A stretch of DNA of 64,000 bases from Gerris lacustris (taxonomy: Eukaryota; Arthropoda; Insecta; Hemiptera; Gerridae), in assembly GCA_951217055.1 (NCBI GenBank), contig OX578284.1, forward strand, positions 30,716,187 to 30,780,186, in the 5' to 3' direction. Of this stretch, positions 22,593-33,383 are shown in pieces. Under the pieces are notes generated by a model. It saw only the letters and a list, made by a program, of their open reading frames with translations, was not told the origin of the DNA and did no database searches. Numbering within the stretch: position 1 is the first letter of the stretch; each line of letters starts with the position of its first letter. The translations under genes and the position numbers were made by a program.

Positions 22593-24066
22593 TGTCCCTC
22601 TTGTGGTGTTCCTCTCTCCTCCTCCTTCCCTCCTCAGTCCTTTTCCTTGCGTCCTCTGGCCTTCGGTGGTCGTCTCTCCTTTCGGTAGTGGGGGCTGGTC
22701 CTCGCACCCGGTGCACCACCATGGATATCAGGCCGAGGAAGACACGCCACTTAACCCCATCAAGAGCCCTGACAGAGGATCTCGGAATCAACATCACGAC
22801 GTGCCAGTTTCCTGGCCCACCAGAAATGTGGTCCAATTTCCACTCCAGAGCCCCCGGTAATCGGTTACGCAGGTGCATCTCCAACCTGATCTCCTCCGGG
22901 TCGGGTTTTTCCTCCTCCCTGATGTTAATACCGATTTTTGTCGGCCAGGGGGCCTCCCTATGTGCGACGACCTTAAAGGAGATATCCTCTATGGCTGGTG
23001 GCTTCCAATTCCTCAGTGTCCACTCCCTGGACTCGGAGTCGACCGCCGTTATCAGAAGCCATCCTGGTTCGACTATGCCTGACTGCCAGAACCTAAGTGC
23101 ACAGCCCGTATAGGTGTCTCTGTCACCCATACATTCTAGTGAGAACCTTTTAAGGTTCTTCCTTAGCGCCTCTCCCTCCTGGGCTGTGACTTTTCCTCCT
23201 TCCCTGCTTGACAGCACTACAATCTGCAGGTCCTTCCCCCTGGTAACGTCTCTGTAGGACTCAAAGCTGGGTCCTTCCGTACCAGGGGTTGGGGCTGCAG
23301 TGCTAGCCTTGGAACTTTCTCCTCTTTTCAGGGGTGATATCCCTGACTCCTTAATCCTTTTGGGAGTGAGGTCTGCTGAAGAGGGGGTCCCCGAGGTTCC
23401 TCTTGGCCTTTTAATTGAGTTCCCCGATGAAATTGGGGGAGTTACTTCGAGACCCTCACTCTCTTGCCTTACCGATCTGGGGGCTGTGGGCAGATCGTAT
23501 TTCCTTCCTTGTTTCAGTTTCCTCCTAGCCTCATCCCTCGCGCCTGGGCCTCTCTTAGTCCTTCTCGACGGGGGAGGTGGTGCCTTCATGCTGTGTAGGT
23601 TAGCCTCCTCCAAGGTTGGAAACTGCTCCTTCGGAGCCTTCCCACTGGTTGTCCTGGAGGGCCTTTGGTCCCGGGTAGAGGTGTGGGACTTGGGTTCCCC
23701 TTTCGAGGTCCCCTCATCCCCCTTCCTCTCCTTTTCCTCTCTAGCCCTACTCCTGTTCCTCTCTCGCTGTAATTTCTTCTTCAGCGACTTCCTCTGTTTC
23801 CGCTCCACTTCCCATTCAGTCGAGTCCGACCTGGAGGGGTCTTCCTCTAGACTAGCCGGGGTGGTGGAACATACCTCCATTTCTACGGGTTGAGGGGTTC
23901 CTGTTCGGTCCTCCTGTTCCCCTAGAAGAATGTCCTCAATCTCGCTCTCAGTAGCCGCCTTAGTTTGTGGGGTTGGGATCCCCGTCTCCTCCTGTAACAT
24001 GTCAGACACAATACCGGGTTCTTCTTCTTCTGTAGTCTCCATGGTGAAGTTACAAATTGTATTCAA
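22540..24066 (-). CDS. LINE ORF1: RNA-binding/nucleocapsid-like protein
   Basis: This is a 508-aa protein encoded just upstream of ORF2, with a 53-bp overlap in another frame. The N-terminus is acidic (TTEEEEPG at 11-18). Residues about 88-118 are strongly basic and helix-prone (KQRKSLKKKLQRERNR). Residues 120-260 are low-complexity, rich in Ser, Pro, Lys and Arg. A folded domain at about 278-455 contains GWLLITAVDSESREW and WHVVMLIPRSSVRAL. Its layout resembles the DUF4780-type domain of ORF1 proteins from LOA-like elements; this is inferred from pattern, not a search. The C-terminus is again very basic (RRPEDARKRTEEGRRRREE). No CCHC knuckle is visible. M9 could be an alternative start. The expected role is binding element RNA as a particle with ORF2. 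Confidence 0.88.
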   Translation of the reverse strand: MNTICNFTMETTEEEEPGIVSDMLQEETGIPTPQTKAATESEIEDILLGEQEDRTGTPQPVEMEVCSTTPASLEEDPSRSDSTEWEVERKQRKSLKKKLQRERNRSRAREEKERKGDEGTSKGEPKSHTSTRDQRPSRTTSGKAPKEQFPTLEEANLHSMKAPPPPSRRTKRGPGARDEARRKLKQGRKYDLPTAPRSVRQESEGLEVTPPISSGNSIKRPRGTSGTPSSADLTPKRIKESGISPLKRGESSKASTAAPTPGTEGPSFESYRDVTRGKDLQIVVLSSREGGKVTAQEGEALRKNLKRFSLECMGDRDTYTGCALRFWQSGIVEPGWLLITAVDSESREWTLRNWKPPAIEDISFKVVAHREAPWPTKIGINIREEEKPDPEEIRLEMHLRNRLPGALEWKLDHISGGPGNWHVVMLIPRSSVRALDGVKWRVFLGLISMVVHRVRGPAPTTERRDDHRRPEDARKRTEEGRRRREEHHKRDNAGGRPHRSGGSRRQSY

Positions 24067-24775
24067 TGTGGTTAGTGTGTGTTATGTTGAGTGGGTTAAT
24101 TATCTAATAGAGCTACTGAGTCTTCCCAGAGGTCCAGTTGGTTCCTGAGCTTCCCCGGACGGTAGCCGCGCAAGAGCCCCCCGAGGACGACAGCAGGGCC
24201 CTACCCAGGCGCCTACCTGGCACTACTATCGCCCTCTAGGATTTTCACCTCCTGATGGGTCAGCCCCCTACACTAGGCTACGTAATAAAACAGCAAGGGT
24301 GGGACCCTGACTATGAGATGGCCGGCGTGTCTAGTTCCGTTTTTAATGCGCTACCACACCCGTCCTCTTCCGCCACAGGACCGGTCCCCTTAGGTCCTCT
24401 CAGAGCTCTCCTCGATAACATTGACCCATGTAGTGTTAGTGTTTATGCTGGGCGTGGTAAAGTGCTAGGTAGTCCGGGAGTCGCCACTCTCCCCAGTAGC
24501 ACGCCTCTACTGCCCTAGGACATTGTAATTGTATGAGTGTCAGTGTGATGTTGTGTGTACTGTGGATAGGGTGTACTGGTAATGCTAGTATCTGCCTACC
24601 TCAGGTACTAGCTTCGTCTAAGTCAATCTTAGTTGTAGACCAAGAAGGTTTACTTAACAGGGGCGCCCGCATAAAGCTACGTGAAGGCGTTGACAGAGAC
24701 TTGGGGTGGCTGAAGTGAGAGCCTTCATTTCTTACGATCTGGCATCAGGTTACACTGCCACCCCCATTAACCCCC
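24067..24775 (-). promoter_or_regulatory. LINE 5' leader with presumed internal promoter
   Basis: These 709 bp of GC-rich sequence lie between the 5' target-site duplication and the ORF1 start. The element begins GGGGGGTTAATGGGGGTGGC on the minus strand. Non-LTR elements of this group carry an internal RNA polymerase II promoter here; I infer this and see no unambiguous core element. Plus-strand open frames in this stretch are shadows. Confidence 0.6.
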
Positions 24776-24788
24776 CTTGAAGTATATA
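24776..24788 (+). other. Target-site duplication, 5' side of LINE
   Basis: CTTGAAGTATATA, identical to 18775-18787. Confidence 0.9.
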
Positions 24789-25319
24789 AAAATTTAAAAT
24801 AAAAAAATGAAATATGCAGGGAATTATTAAGGTTCATTATTGATTATATTCCTTTCAAGAAGAACACTCAAGATAAAAATGTCTATAAAATAATATTATT
24901 ACAAAGGAGTAAAAAAGTCAGTCTTCGATAAATTTTTAAAGAAGTTGAATATTTCTTAGAGAATAAACAATGGAACAACATACTAACATTTTTTGTACTC
25001 GTTAAAGATAAAAAATTGGGGGGGGGGAAAGGTTTCTAAAATTAATTTAAATTTGATTAATTTGCGTAATTTTGTCGAAAAAGTAATACAATCAAAAGTG
25101 TTAAATTAATCCGCCAATAATACATTTACCCACCCATATATATTAATATATACAGTACATAAAAATTATGCGCTCAATCTTGGTAAATTCAAGACAATTT
25201 TACTGTTCAACTTTCAAAGCAAGATGGTTTTTAAAAAAATATTTTAATTAAAAACAATTGAAATTTTTGTTATATTATACAAACAAATCAACTAAATAAT
25301 ATTTATTTGTAATGATGGT
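24789..25319. other. AT-rich non-genic stretch
   Basis: Nothing recognised. Confidence 0.5.
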
Positions 25320-25775
25320 TTCAAGCTTACCCAAGAAATCGGAAGGATTGCTATCATACTAAAGAACAAACACGTTTCTTAGGTCTTAAAATTTCCTAGA
25401 TAGAAATGCATTTTAGACACCAGAGGACAAATTTAGGTGGCTGATTGTCTGTTAATCATTTTGCGAACCACCTTTATTTAAAACCCTTTCGCCTAAATGC
25501 AATTTGGATGGTATATCACATACATCATAAATGGTCAGTCCCTTATTAAAACGCATTTGTTTTAATGCCATATAAAAATGAATGTGACCTCTATCCCCAT
25601 AAAATCAAACATGGTCCAATCACACTTTCAATTCCCAGTAGGGTCAAACTTAAATCCTAAGTTCGTGTGTCAACAACATTTCCCCCCATCAACATTTTTT
25701 CGTCAAATCAAAACTACTTTTCCAATTGATTTGAAAATTTTTAGATGCATCAGAATTAGCTCACACCCTGTGCGC
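25320..25775 (-). repeat. Family B repeat, degraded, minus orientation
   Basis: A decayed hairpin (AAGCTTACCCAAGAAATCGG) is followed by recognisable family B pieces: GAAATGCATTTTAGACACCAG, TTTTGCGAACCACCTTTA, and CAATTTGGATGGTATATCAC. It is clearly older than the copies at 45099 and 54014. Confidence 0.6.
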
Positions 25776-26966
25776 ACACTAGTCTAGGTCCAAACAACTA
25801 TTCATTATTTGTATGTAATCTTTTTAATGCTTCTAACTAAATTTTTAGTAACATATATTTTTAAATCTCATAATTTCTTCTATACTCATAAGACCAATGT
25901 TCAAATGATAGCAAGCGAGGAAGCTGTATGCCAAACTAATTGGCAGAATTTTTACATCACTGAGAGAAAGTTCTGATTAATAAATAACCATTTCTAAAAA
26001 CTCAGAACTAGGATTTTTATTTCCAACGAAAATGGAGAGTTATTTGTTTGGCTAGCTGGTCTAAATGAGCTTATAAGGTTCCCTCAAATTCTTCACGTTC
26101 AGTTGTCCGTTCTGTTCTATCAAACGAGCCGTTATGACCTTAATAATGGGCTTAATTTTATACTTACAAAAAAGTAAAGTTAATTAAATTAATTTAGATA
26201 TCTATTAGGATAAGTAATTATATCTATTTGATGTCCAACAAATCACAACAAACATTTATTTTTATAGGAATAAATCTGGTTGCCTTAAGCTTAGCAACAA
26301 ATCATTTCGAGGTGCGTCGTCAGGACACTACACTCGATTTTATGATGATGATTAGTAAATCAGTAGTAAGTGCTAATTAAATTAAAAAATAATTTATACT
26401 GGCTCCATCAATGATTCAATTTTTAAAAACCGATAAACAATCTAACCATGATAAGCCATTTCGAACAACTTCATCAATCAATTATTGCTGTACAAAAATT
26501 GTGTAAAAAATGTCTGTAAAAATAAAAATAGTTGCTACATAATATTATATAATTAACAAAACAATTGTTTATGTAATACGAACATTACAAAGTAAACAGC
26601 AAAATAATGACTTAATGTATCAAAATGTGAAAAGACATATTATAACAGTCAAAATATTGTTTTTAACACTTCATTATATGGTCTACCATAGTTTTTGGAT
26701 ACTAAAGAAACGAAATTTCTAAAATAAATTCCCTTAAACCAACTCTATTATTTGTACCCTGGGTTTATTTCATTCTCGTGTTAAGCATTGGAGTAGGGCC
26801 AACTCATTCATAAAGCAAGTGTGTGACTCGGATACTCCGATAAATAACCGCATTGTGACCGCTACTAACCGACCAATCGACCACTAGCGTGGTTGCAAAC
26901 TTGGGTCCTGTCAATGGACCAAAATAACCCTAAAATATTTGGTTATCTTCCTTAAAAAATAAATAA

Positions 26967-26969
<3 letters not shown>
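25776..26969. other. AT-rich non-genic stretch
   Basis: No gene recognised. Confidence 0.5.

Positions 26970-27042
<73 letters not shown>
26970..27042. repeat. (TA)n microsatellite
   Basis: TA dinucleotide array of about 72 bp, followed by GAATGAATGAATATATATA. A G13 run occurs nearby at 27133-27145. Confidence 0.95.
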
Positions 27043-27047
<5 letters not shown>

Positions 27048-28189
27048 GAATGAATGAATATATATATAAAATGAAATACTTATATAATAAATGTAAATAG
27101 CCTTTTTTTCATATACAAATGTGTGTGTCAGTGGGGGGGGGGGGGAAATATGCATATAAATATGCATTGGAATAACTTTGACAGCCAAGGCCCGAGTCCT
27201 ACATGATTATAGTCCTAAGAAGTACGTAAGTATCTTTCCATTATGTTACAAGTAAAACCAATTTGCAATAATGACATTATGTTGCAGGTAGAAAATATCT
27301 CAGACAGTTTATTTAAATCATTCAAAATAAGTATCACTGACATGTCAATTATGTAATGTCAGTACAAGATGAACCATTTATATTTCTAGCGGCTACTTCA
27401 TTTTTTCAATTAATAAAATATTTAAAATTGTAAAATCATAAGGTGGACTGACTAAAACGCGTTGAGCTTGAATAAGTTGGTTTAAAACTATCTGGACCTT
27501 ATTAATTTGAATTTTTATATTCAATCACCATAAATATTAATTAGAAAGGGACAAAATAATTAATTATATAAATAATATCAGTAGCACGAGAAAAAAATAG
27601 ATAGACAAAATTAAACGATTAAAAAAATATAAATAAAAACGATAAAAGGAGGAAGAGGTAGCTGAACATGCACATAATATGAAAAGAGATTTAAAAAATC
27701 AAAGCTTTATATAATAATATTTGATGATAATAAGCTTTGTCAATAAAAGTATATTGATATTATGATAAAATAAATAGCATAATCTATTCCATGACCAGAA
27801 TATATTAAGCTGGAAGCAAATAAAAGCTATGAAAATAATTTATCTGATCGATATATAGCAATCTCTAATAATGAAAGTAACCTCATCACCGAATTATAAA
27901 GTAGTAAACTACACTCAACAAGGAAAAAAGAAAGAAAATTCCACACTTGTATACCTTTCAATGTGATAGATCACTTGTTTCTATATAACTTACCCTTTTA
28001 CTGGTAATTTAATACACATTAAAAGATGAGCAGGATTCAGATAACAGTGAATAATGCATGAATCAAACATTAAACTGGCGAGAGAAAAAAAAGAGGTGTA
28101 ACGTACCTTCAGAGAGGAGCGGAGAGAAATAATGAAATATACATTTAATCTTTACATTTAGTTCGTTATTTAGCCATTCACATAAATAT
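27043..28189. other. AT-rich non-genic stretch
   Basis: No gene recognised. Confidence 0.5.
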
Positions 28190-28335
28190 TAAAGGACAAA
28201 CAAACAGTCGCGAGACAAAAAAAATGTTTCCTGATATCTGAAACACATTTTTGTTAACGAAATTTAGAATTTGAACACAAAAATAGTTTGATTTTTACAG
28301 GATGATCACAATGCTTTCGATAACTTCGAAACTAA
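28190..28335 (+). repeat. Family B repeat, 3' fragment
   Basis: It contains AAACAGTCGCGAGAC, ATGTTTCCTGATATCTGAAAC and a degenerate terminal hairpin ATGCTTTCGATAACTTCG. Only the 3' third is present. Confidence 0.6.
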
Positions 28336-29234
28336 AACTAAATAAAATAAGATTAAAATATTATATTAATTTAATATTTTATTGATTATACGCTAGGAGT
28401 TTGTTGTGCTTCATGTTTAATAAAATTACAGGTCTTTGAACCTTCCGACGAGTCTAGACTTGGCCCTCTAGCTTGTTTCTAAGTGTTTTATTATACATCC
28501 TAACAAAGTTTATTTTCAACTGCACTCAAAAGCTTTCTTTTCTTATAAAGGGCAACTCGACTATAGACAATTTAAAGACGAAACAATGTGTAAACAAACG
28601 GAATCCTAGATAATAACAAATAGATATTAGATAGATACTATGTATAGAATGAAATAGAGTAGGGTTGAAACTTTCACACACACATCATACAAAGAAAGAT
28701 AACAAAAGTTTGATGCAGCGGCAACTTTTCTCTGTGTTGCTAGAGATACTATATAGCATTATTTTTACAAAGTTATAAATAGTGATGTGAGATTTATCCT
28801 CTCTCCCACTTCATTTTGTGTTGGAGGATATTATAGATTTATTTAAACGTATACGAATATACCATCGAACGTTCATATTAATAATACAGACGTTCTTATT
28901 AAATTGTTAATTAAACGTAAAGAGCAAATGATATCTAATTAGTTGATGTTAAATACTTGTAGTTACTAATAATGTCAATTTATATAGATTTGCTTATCTA
29001 CTGAAATTCAACAATAGTAGTCTAATCTAATTACTTGATATTGGATACTTGTACATACTAGTAGTTAGTACTTACATACACTTTATTCGACATAGGATAT
29101 AATAACACACATTAAATATCATATAAGTTAAATAAGGATAATATTTTAGTGTATTTAGTAGCATGCTGTTTATTTAACATTTGATTATTTTCTCAGAAAT
29201 AAATTATTTTTTACAAGCTTTTATTTAACTTGCA
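28336..29234. other. AT-rich non-genic stretch
   Basis: Nothing recognised. Confidence 0.5.
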
Positions 29235-29475
29235 ATGTTTGTATGTATGTATGTTCGGGTCAAATCTTGCAACTGAATTTGAAAGCAGTTATCCTCAATC
29301 GATTGAATTGAAATTTTGCATAAATGTTTAGTTTGGATGACAATGTATGATTAGCTAAGTGACGTCATTCTAAATCCAATATGGCGGACAGCCCAAGATC
29401 GTACTAGTTATTTTTGAAGCACGCCTATGATATGGATATCAAATGACAGGGTTTTCTGAGAAAAAATACGAATAA
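29235..29475 (+). repeat. Unclassified repeat-like segment (family H)
   Basis: It starts with GTATGTATGTATGTTCGGGT and contains GACGTCATTCTAAATCC, CCAATATGGCGGACAG and TATGATATGGATATCAAATG. The style resembles dispersed arthropod repeats, but no second copy is visible in this window. Confidence 0.35.
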
Positions 29476-29561
29476 AAGCTTGTTTCTAATTTTTTTTATA
29501 ATCAACTTATTTATATATAGCTGATTAATTGGACAAATTTTAACAGAAATATATAAAAATA

Positions 29562-30130
29562 GTCTGCTAATTAGTGTGGCACACCGCTTCCTCGCTATTT
29601 ATAACGTACTTAACGTTATTGTTTAATTTATTTTTTCCCAACTTTTATTTGAAATTTCTCAAAATTGATTTTATATTTTACATGAATAAAAGTATCAATT
29701 TATCAAAATTTAGAGAGCCCACACAGTTGAAAATAATAAAAGACCATCTGTACTAATCTGTAGGCTATTTCCAACGCACCATCCAAATTTCATAAATATC
29801 AGATGAGCACTTTTGAAGATATAGGTGAAAATAAATGTATGTTTGTACGCATGTGGAAGAGAAAGAAATGGGCCCAGAAGGTTGGCACATATACGGATGG
29901 GAACAAAAATGGGCTAATTATGACCCACCTAATTTAATTACAATCGGTTGAATAGTTTTATTATAAGTTATGTTGGTTTGCAAAAATTGACCGGCAGACA
30001 GAAAGATAGACACAGAACCAAAAATGTTATCTAGTGTCTGAAACGGCTTTCTGTCTTGGAATTTTTGAATCGGAGACATGAAAATTTGTCGTTCTTCCAA
30101 ACGACTGAATAGCTTCCGTTACCTTCGGTA
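29562..30130 (+). repeat. Family B repeat, near full-length, core type B
   Basis: The head is AAATAGTCTGCTAATTAGTG. The type B core follows (AGAGAGCCCACACAGTTGAA, CGCATGTGGAAGAGAAAGAA, GGGCTAATTATGACCCACC), then GACCGGCAGACAGAAAG, TGTCTGAAACGGCTTTCTGT, and the first arm of the hairpin CTTCCGTTACCTTCGGTAA. The last arm is missing. It matches 45099-45683 along its length. Confidence 0.8.
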
Positions 30131-31198
30131 AGAAAAAAAATAAAACAGTAAAAAAAAATGATTTAACAAAAGTTTATCTAAACATATTTTAAAAGGTTGT
30201 TGATGTTATCAAAAGGAGAAAGAAACAAACTACTGCATTTTCCTTAGTACTCAATTTTATTTTAGAAATGAATTCACTATATTAAAACACGCAAGATAAT
30301 CAAGCTCGAATAATAAAGTGGAGAGACGAAAAACAGAGTTAAAAAAGCAAAAAAAAAAAAAAATATTTTAGAGAGGAAAGAAATAATTACAATGAACTCA
30401 GCTTTTCTCATTTAAAATAAACCGCAAAAACCTCGGATACTTTAAAAAAAAAGGAGTAGCGAGAAGGGAAAGAAATAAAATATAAAATAAAGTAAAAATC
30501 CTGTACAGTAAAATACACAATAATTTAACTCTCTCCGAATACAATAATAAATCGGGGTAAGATAATACGAGGCTAGGCTCACATTGTATCATATAAATCT
30601 CGTGACACAGGATTTAAACTGAAAGAGACCTCAAATGGGAATTAGGTTTCCAACCCAGGGGTTGATTCTCAGAGCTGGGTGAGAATTATTCAATTTGGAC
30701 TCAACTGTCTCTAGCCCAAACAAAATCCAAAACTCTATTACTTCTATACGCAACTTAAACTTTATACGAACAATTTATTCTCTTCTTCTTCCCTCACATA
30801 GTGTCAACTTAGATTTAAATATATTAGTTTGTAATTTAATAACGTTACAATTAGGTGGTAATTATATAATTTGAATTAGTTGTTTTTACTGAGATTGATA
30901 ATAATCTTACTCATATAACATTTAAATGAAACTGGGTAAATTAGATGGTAATTATAACAAATTAGTTGTTTCTACTGACATTTTGTTGAACTTAAACTGA
31001 GTGAATTAAATGGTAATAATAACTTAAATTAGTTGTTTCTACTGAGATGCTGATGATCTTACTCATGGTAAATGAAAGAGTTAATTCGCTATTCTATTGC
31101 CTTACCTTATTCACTAGAATATTGCTAAGATTACTTTTATCGCATATGCACCTTTTCGAGGGTAGAAGGAAGCCTGCGACGACCTCATGAATATATAA
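30131..31198. other. Non-genic stretch with imperfect tandem repeats
   Basis: At about 30845-31070 a unit with TTAGATGGTAATTATAA, AAATTAGTTGTTTCTACTGA and GATCTTACTCAT recurs three times at irregular spacing (90 and 65 bp). Otherwise nothing recognised. Confidence 0.5.
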
Positions 31199-31692
31199 AA
31201 CAGACAGTGAAAAATACACTCCTGTGCCGGGATTTGAACCACGGGCCTCTATGTTTCCCGTAGTTAATGATAATTATAATTTGATTTAAATTAAAATTTA
31301 ACTTTCCGTAGTATGAAAACTACCAAAAACTTAAAAATTGAATTTCGAATTGATTGTACAAGGTACAGGTACTAATTGAGTACTTTATAATTATAAGCGT
31401 TAATTCGTGGTTTAGTTCTAATGTCATAAATATTGACTGTCTAAATGTATATGAATATTGAAAGCTTGGATTCGGGACTAGTTATCGATTACGGTAGTGA
31501 AAAATCATTCTCCTGCGTAGCTTAGATGGAAGAGCGCTATACCGGAAATATAGAGGCCCGTGGTTCAAATCCCGGCACAGGAGTGTATTTTTCACTGTCT
31601 GTTTCCCGTAGTTAATAATAATTATAATTTGATTTAAATTAAAATTTAACTTTCCGTAGTATGAAAACTACCAAAAACTTAAAAATTGAATT
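31199..31692. repeat. Compound inverted and direct repeat around a tRNA-like sequence
   Basis: A 54-bp arm at 31199-31252 is the exact reverse complement of 31550-31603. Each arm is followed by the same 92-bp sequence in direct orientation (31253-31344 and 31601-31692, one mismatch seen). The inverted arm contains the 3' half of the tRNA-like sequence at 31511-31582 and its T5 run. About 200 bp of unrelated sequence lies between. Confidence 0.85.
31511..31582 (+). pseudogene. tRNA-like sequence, probable tRNA pseudogene or SINE head
   Basis: This 72-nt cloverleaf-like sequence has acceptor TCCTGCG/CACAGGA (six of seven pairs), D arm TAGCTTAGATGGAAGAGC, anticodon stem CTATA/TATAG with loop CCGGAAA (formal anticodon GGA, but C instead of U at position 33), and B box GGTTCAAATCC. 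The T stem has two mismatches (CGTGG/CCCGG). A T5 run follows 5 nt downstream. The non-canonical U33 position and the broken T stem argue against a functional tRNA. Confidence 0.6.
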
Positions 31693-32151
31693 GCAAATTA
31701 TTTAAGTTTTACTAATGATCCTTAATAAAAATTTAGACAAAAAATATGTATAAATTTAATTCCCTTACATCCGTGAGAATTAAGACCAAAATAATTATCT
31801 AAGAGAATTATAAATCTTATATACCTATAAATTATATACATAGTAAAATAATTACCAAAACATTAAAAAAATAAAATAAAATAATAATTAAGGAAAATAA
31901 AACTACAAAATCAAAGTAATAGCAGATAATCTAGAAATTGCGCATTGAACTAAGATAAAGATAAACCATAATCCAAATCAACAATATAAATTTTATAGAA
32001 CGATAAAAGGGCATGGGAAAAAAGGGATATAAAATTTTATTTCTTTTCCATAAAGTTTACACTGATATTCTGCACAATACACAATACATATACATATATA
32101 TATTTACATTTCAGTTTTGATTTTCTTAAAACTTATATTTTTGCATCAAAT
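31693..32151. other. AT-rich non-genic stretch
   Basis: Nothing recognised. Confidence 0.5.
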
Positions 32152-32152
32152 G

Positions 32153-32232
<80 letters not shown>
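32152..32232. repeat. (TA)n microsatellite
   Basis: TA dinucleotide array of about 80 bp. Confidence 0.95.
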
Positions 32233-32236
<4 letters not shown>

Positions 32237-32956
32237 CATAACACCGTCAAGTAGAAATGTATTCAAATGTTTCTTTTTATTTAGGTGATCCTGAAAGAAT
32301 TGTCAGAAAATTCAAATAGTGCGTTACATTCTCCTGATAGAAAGAATGCCAAATTCAACTCGAAATACAATTTCATTTATGTTTGTATTTTTCTCTCCGA
32401 TTTTATTTATTGAGTTTTTTTCCTCTCTCTCTTTTCAAGATGTAGTTTCAATGACTGTCTTTTTTATTTTATAGAGTTTATTTATCTTTATTTTGTTTGT
32501 AAATGTCATTCTTTCTTTTTATTCTACTATATACAATTTTATATATATATTTAAGTGTAAAGCTATAATATATTATTGCTTTTCTTTGGTTCTATGTATG
32601 TACCTCTATATACATATAAAACAAGCCAATATATAGAGAGTTATAAGTTTGAAATAATTTCTATTACTTTTTGATCATGTATTAGGTCCTTTGTCATGCT
32701 AATTCAGCCAATCTAAAAATACTAAATGAATATTGGTCGATTTTCAAATAGGGTGTAACTAGTCAAATGTAATTTATTTTTCAAGATGTTACTAAGAATA
32801 GCAAAGCATTAGTTATTGATTTTTAAATAGGATATTAACTTCTAAACCATGGGTTGCTTGGTCTATTCTGAAGATATATTTAAGAATAGGAAAACATAAT
32901 GCATTGATCATAAAATAAAATCATCAAAGTATTATTAAAAAAAAAAGAAGAGAAGT
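32233..32956. other. AT-rich non-genic stretch
   Basis: Nothing recognised. Confidence 0.5.
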
Positions 32957-33020
32957 GTGCCTATGGAAAAGCAATTTTAGGCGCAAAAATATAAAATTAA
33001 TATGGGAGTAACAATCGGCT

Positions 33021-33033
33021 AATAACCTACTAC
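33021..33033 (+). other. SINE target-site duplication, left
   Basis: AATAACCTACTAC, repeated exactly at 33371-33383. Confidence 0.9.
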
Positions 33034-33370
33034 TGGGGAATGGGTGGCTCGGAGGCTAGAGCGCGATAACGGAAGTTAAGCAGCATCGAGCCGGGTCAGA
33101 AGGTGACCGCAGCTCTAGGTTCGATTCCCGGACCAGGCCCCCCGCTCAATGTCCACCCAGCATTGTTTAAATAAATGGGAAGCTCCTCGAAAGAGTGGCG
33201 CCACCAGGTTTCGGCCTGGAAACCATGATGATGTCACTCCTGGTTGTATTACAACCAGGAGGGGAGTCATGGTTAACGACCTAACCCGGGTTTGTTCAAT
33301 GGGCCCACCTAAGTGGCCTGCGTCTTCGGGCGTAAAAGCCCCCGGAATAAAAAAAATAAAAATAAAAATA
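33034..33370 (+). mobile_element. SINE with chimeric tRNA/5S rRNA-like head
   Basis: This 337-bp element sits between exact 13-bp target-site duplications and ends in an A-rich tail (AATAAAAAAAATAAAAATAA). The head starts with a tRNA D-arm-like GGTGGCTCGGAGGCTAGAGC. Next comes a 5S rRNA-like stretch, GAAGTTAAGCAGCATCGAGC then GGTCAGAAGGTGACCGC, corresponding to the internal control region of 5S genes. A tRNA B-box-like GGTTCGATTCCCGG follows. The body includes a short inverted repeat (ACTCCTGGTTGTA/TTACAACCAGGAGGGGAGT) and GGTTTGTTCAATGGGCCCAC. It has no coding capacity and needs a partner LINE for mobility; open frames across it on both strands are artefacts. Confidence 0.85.
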
Positions 33371-33383
33371 AATAACCTACTAC
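33371..33383 (+). other. SINE target-site duplication, right
   Basis: AATAACCTACTAC, identical to 33021-33033. Confidence 0.9.

Larger units (their letters stand above)
18788..24775 (-). mobile_element. Full-length LOA/I-like non-LTR retrotransposon
   Basis: This is an autonomous LINE of about 5,988 bp on the minus strand. It has a 5' leader (24067-24775), ORF1 (22540-24066), an overlapping ORF2 (18873-22592), a short 3' UTR and a (TAC)n tail at 18788-18802. Matching 13-bp target-site duplications flank it, so both ends are defined and the copy is not 5'-truncated. Both ORFs are open throughout. The element is much more GC-rich than its surroundings. An AP-like endonuclease combined with RNase H and a C-terminal CCHC motif places it in the I/LOA/R1 group. 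The INLQHS motif near the ORF2 start and the two overlapping ORFs favour LOA-like elements, but the clade needs a phylogeny. Confidence 0.93.

Noticed and set aside
18873..24718. Numerous plus-strand open frames of 60-197 codons inside the LINE region
   Set aside because: They lie opposite the intact ORF1, ORF2 or the 5' leader and have no family resemblance; they are shadows created by the GC-rich element.
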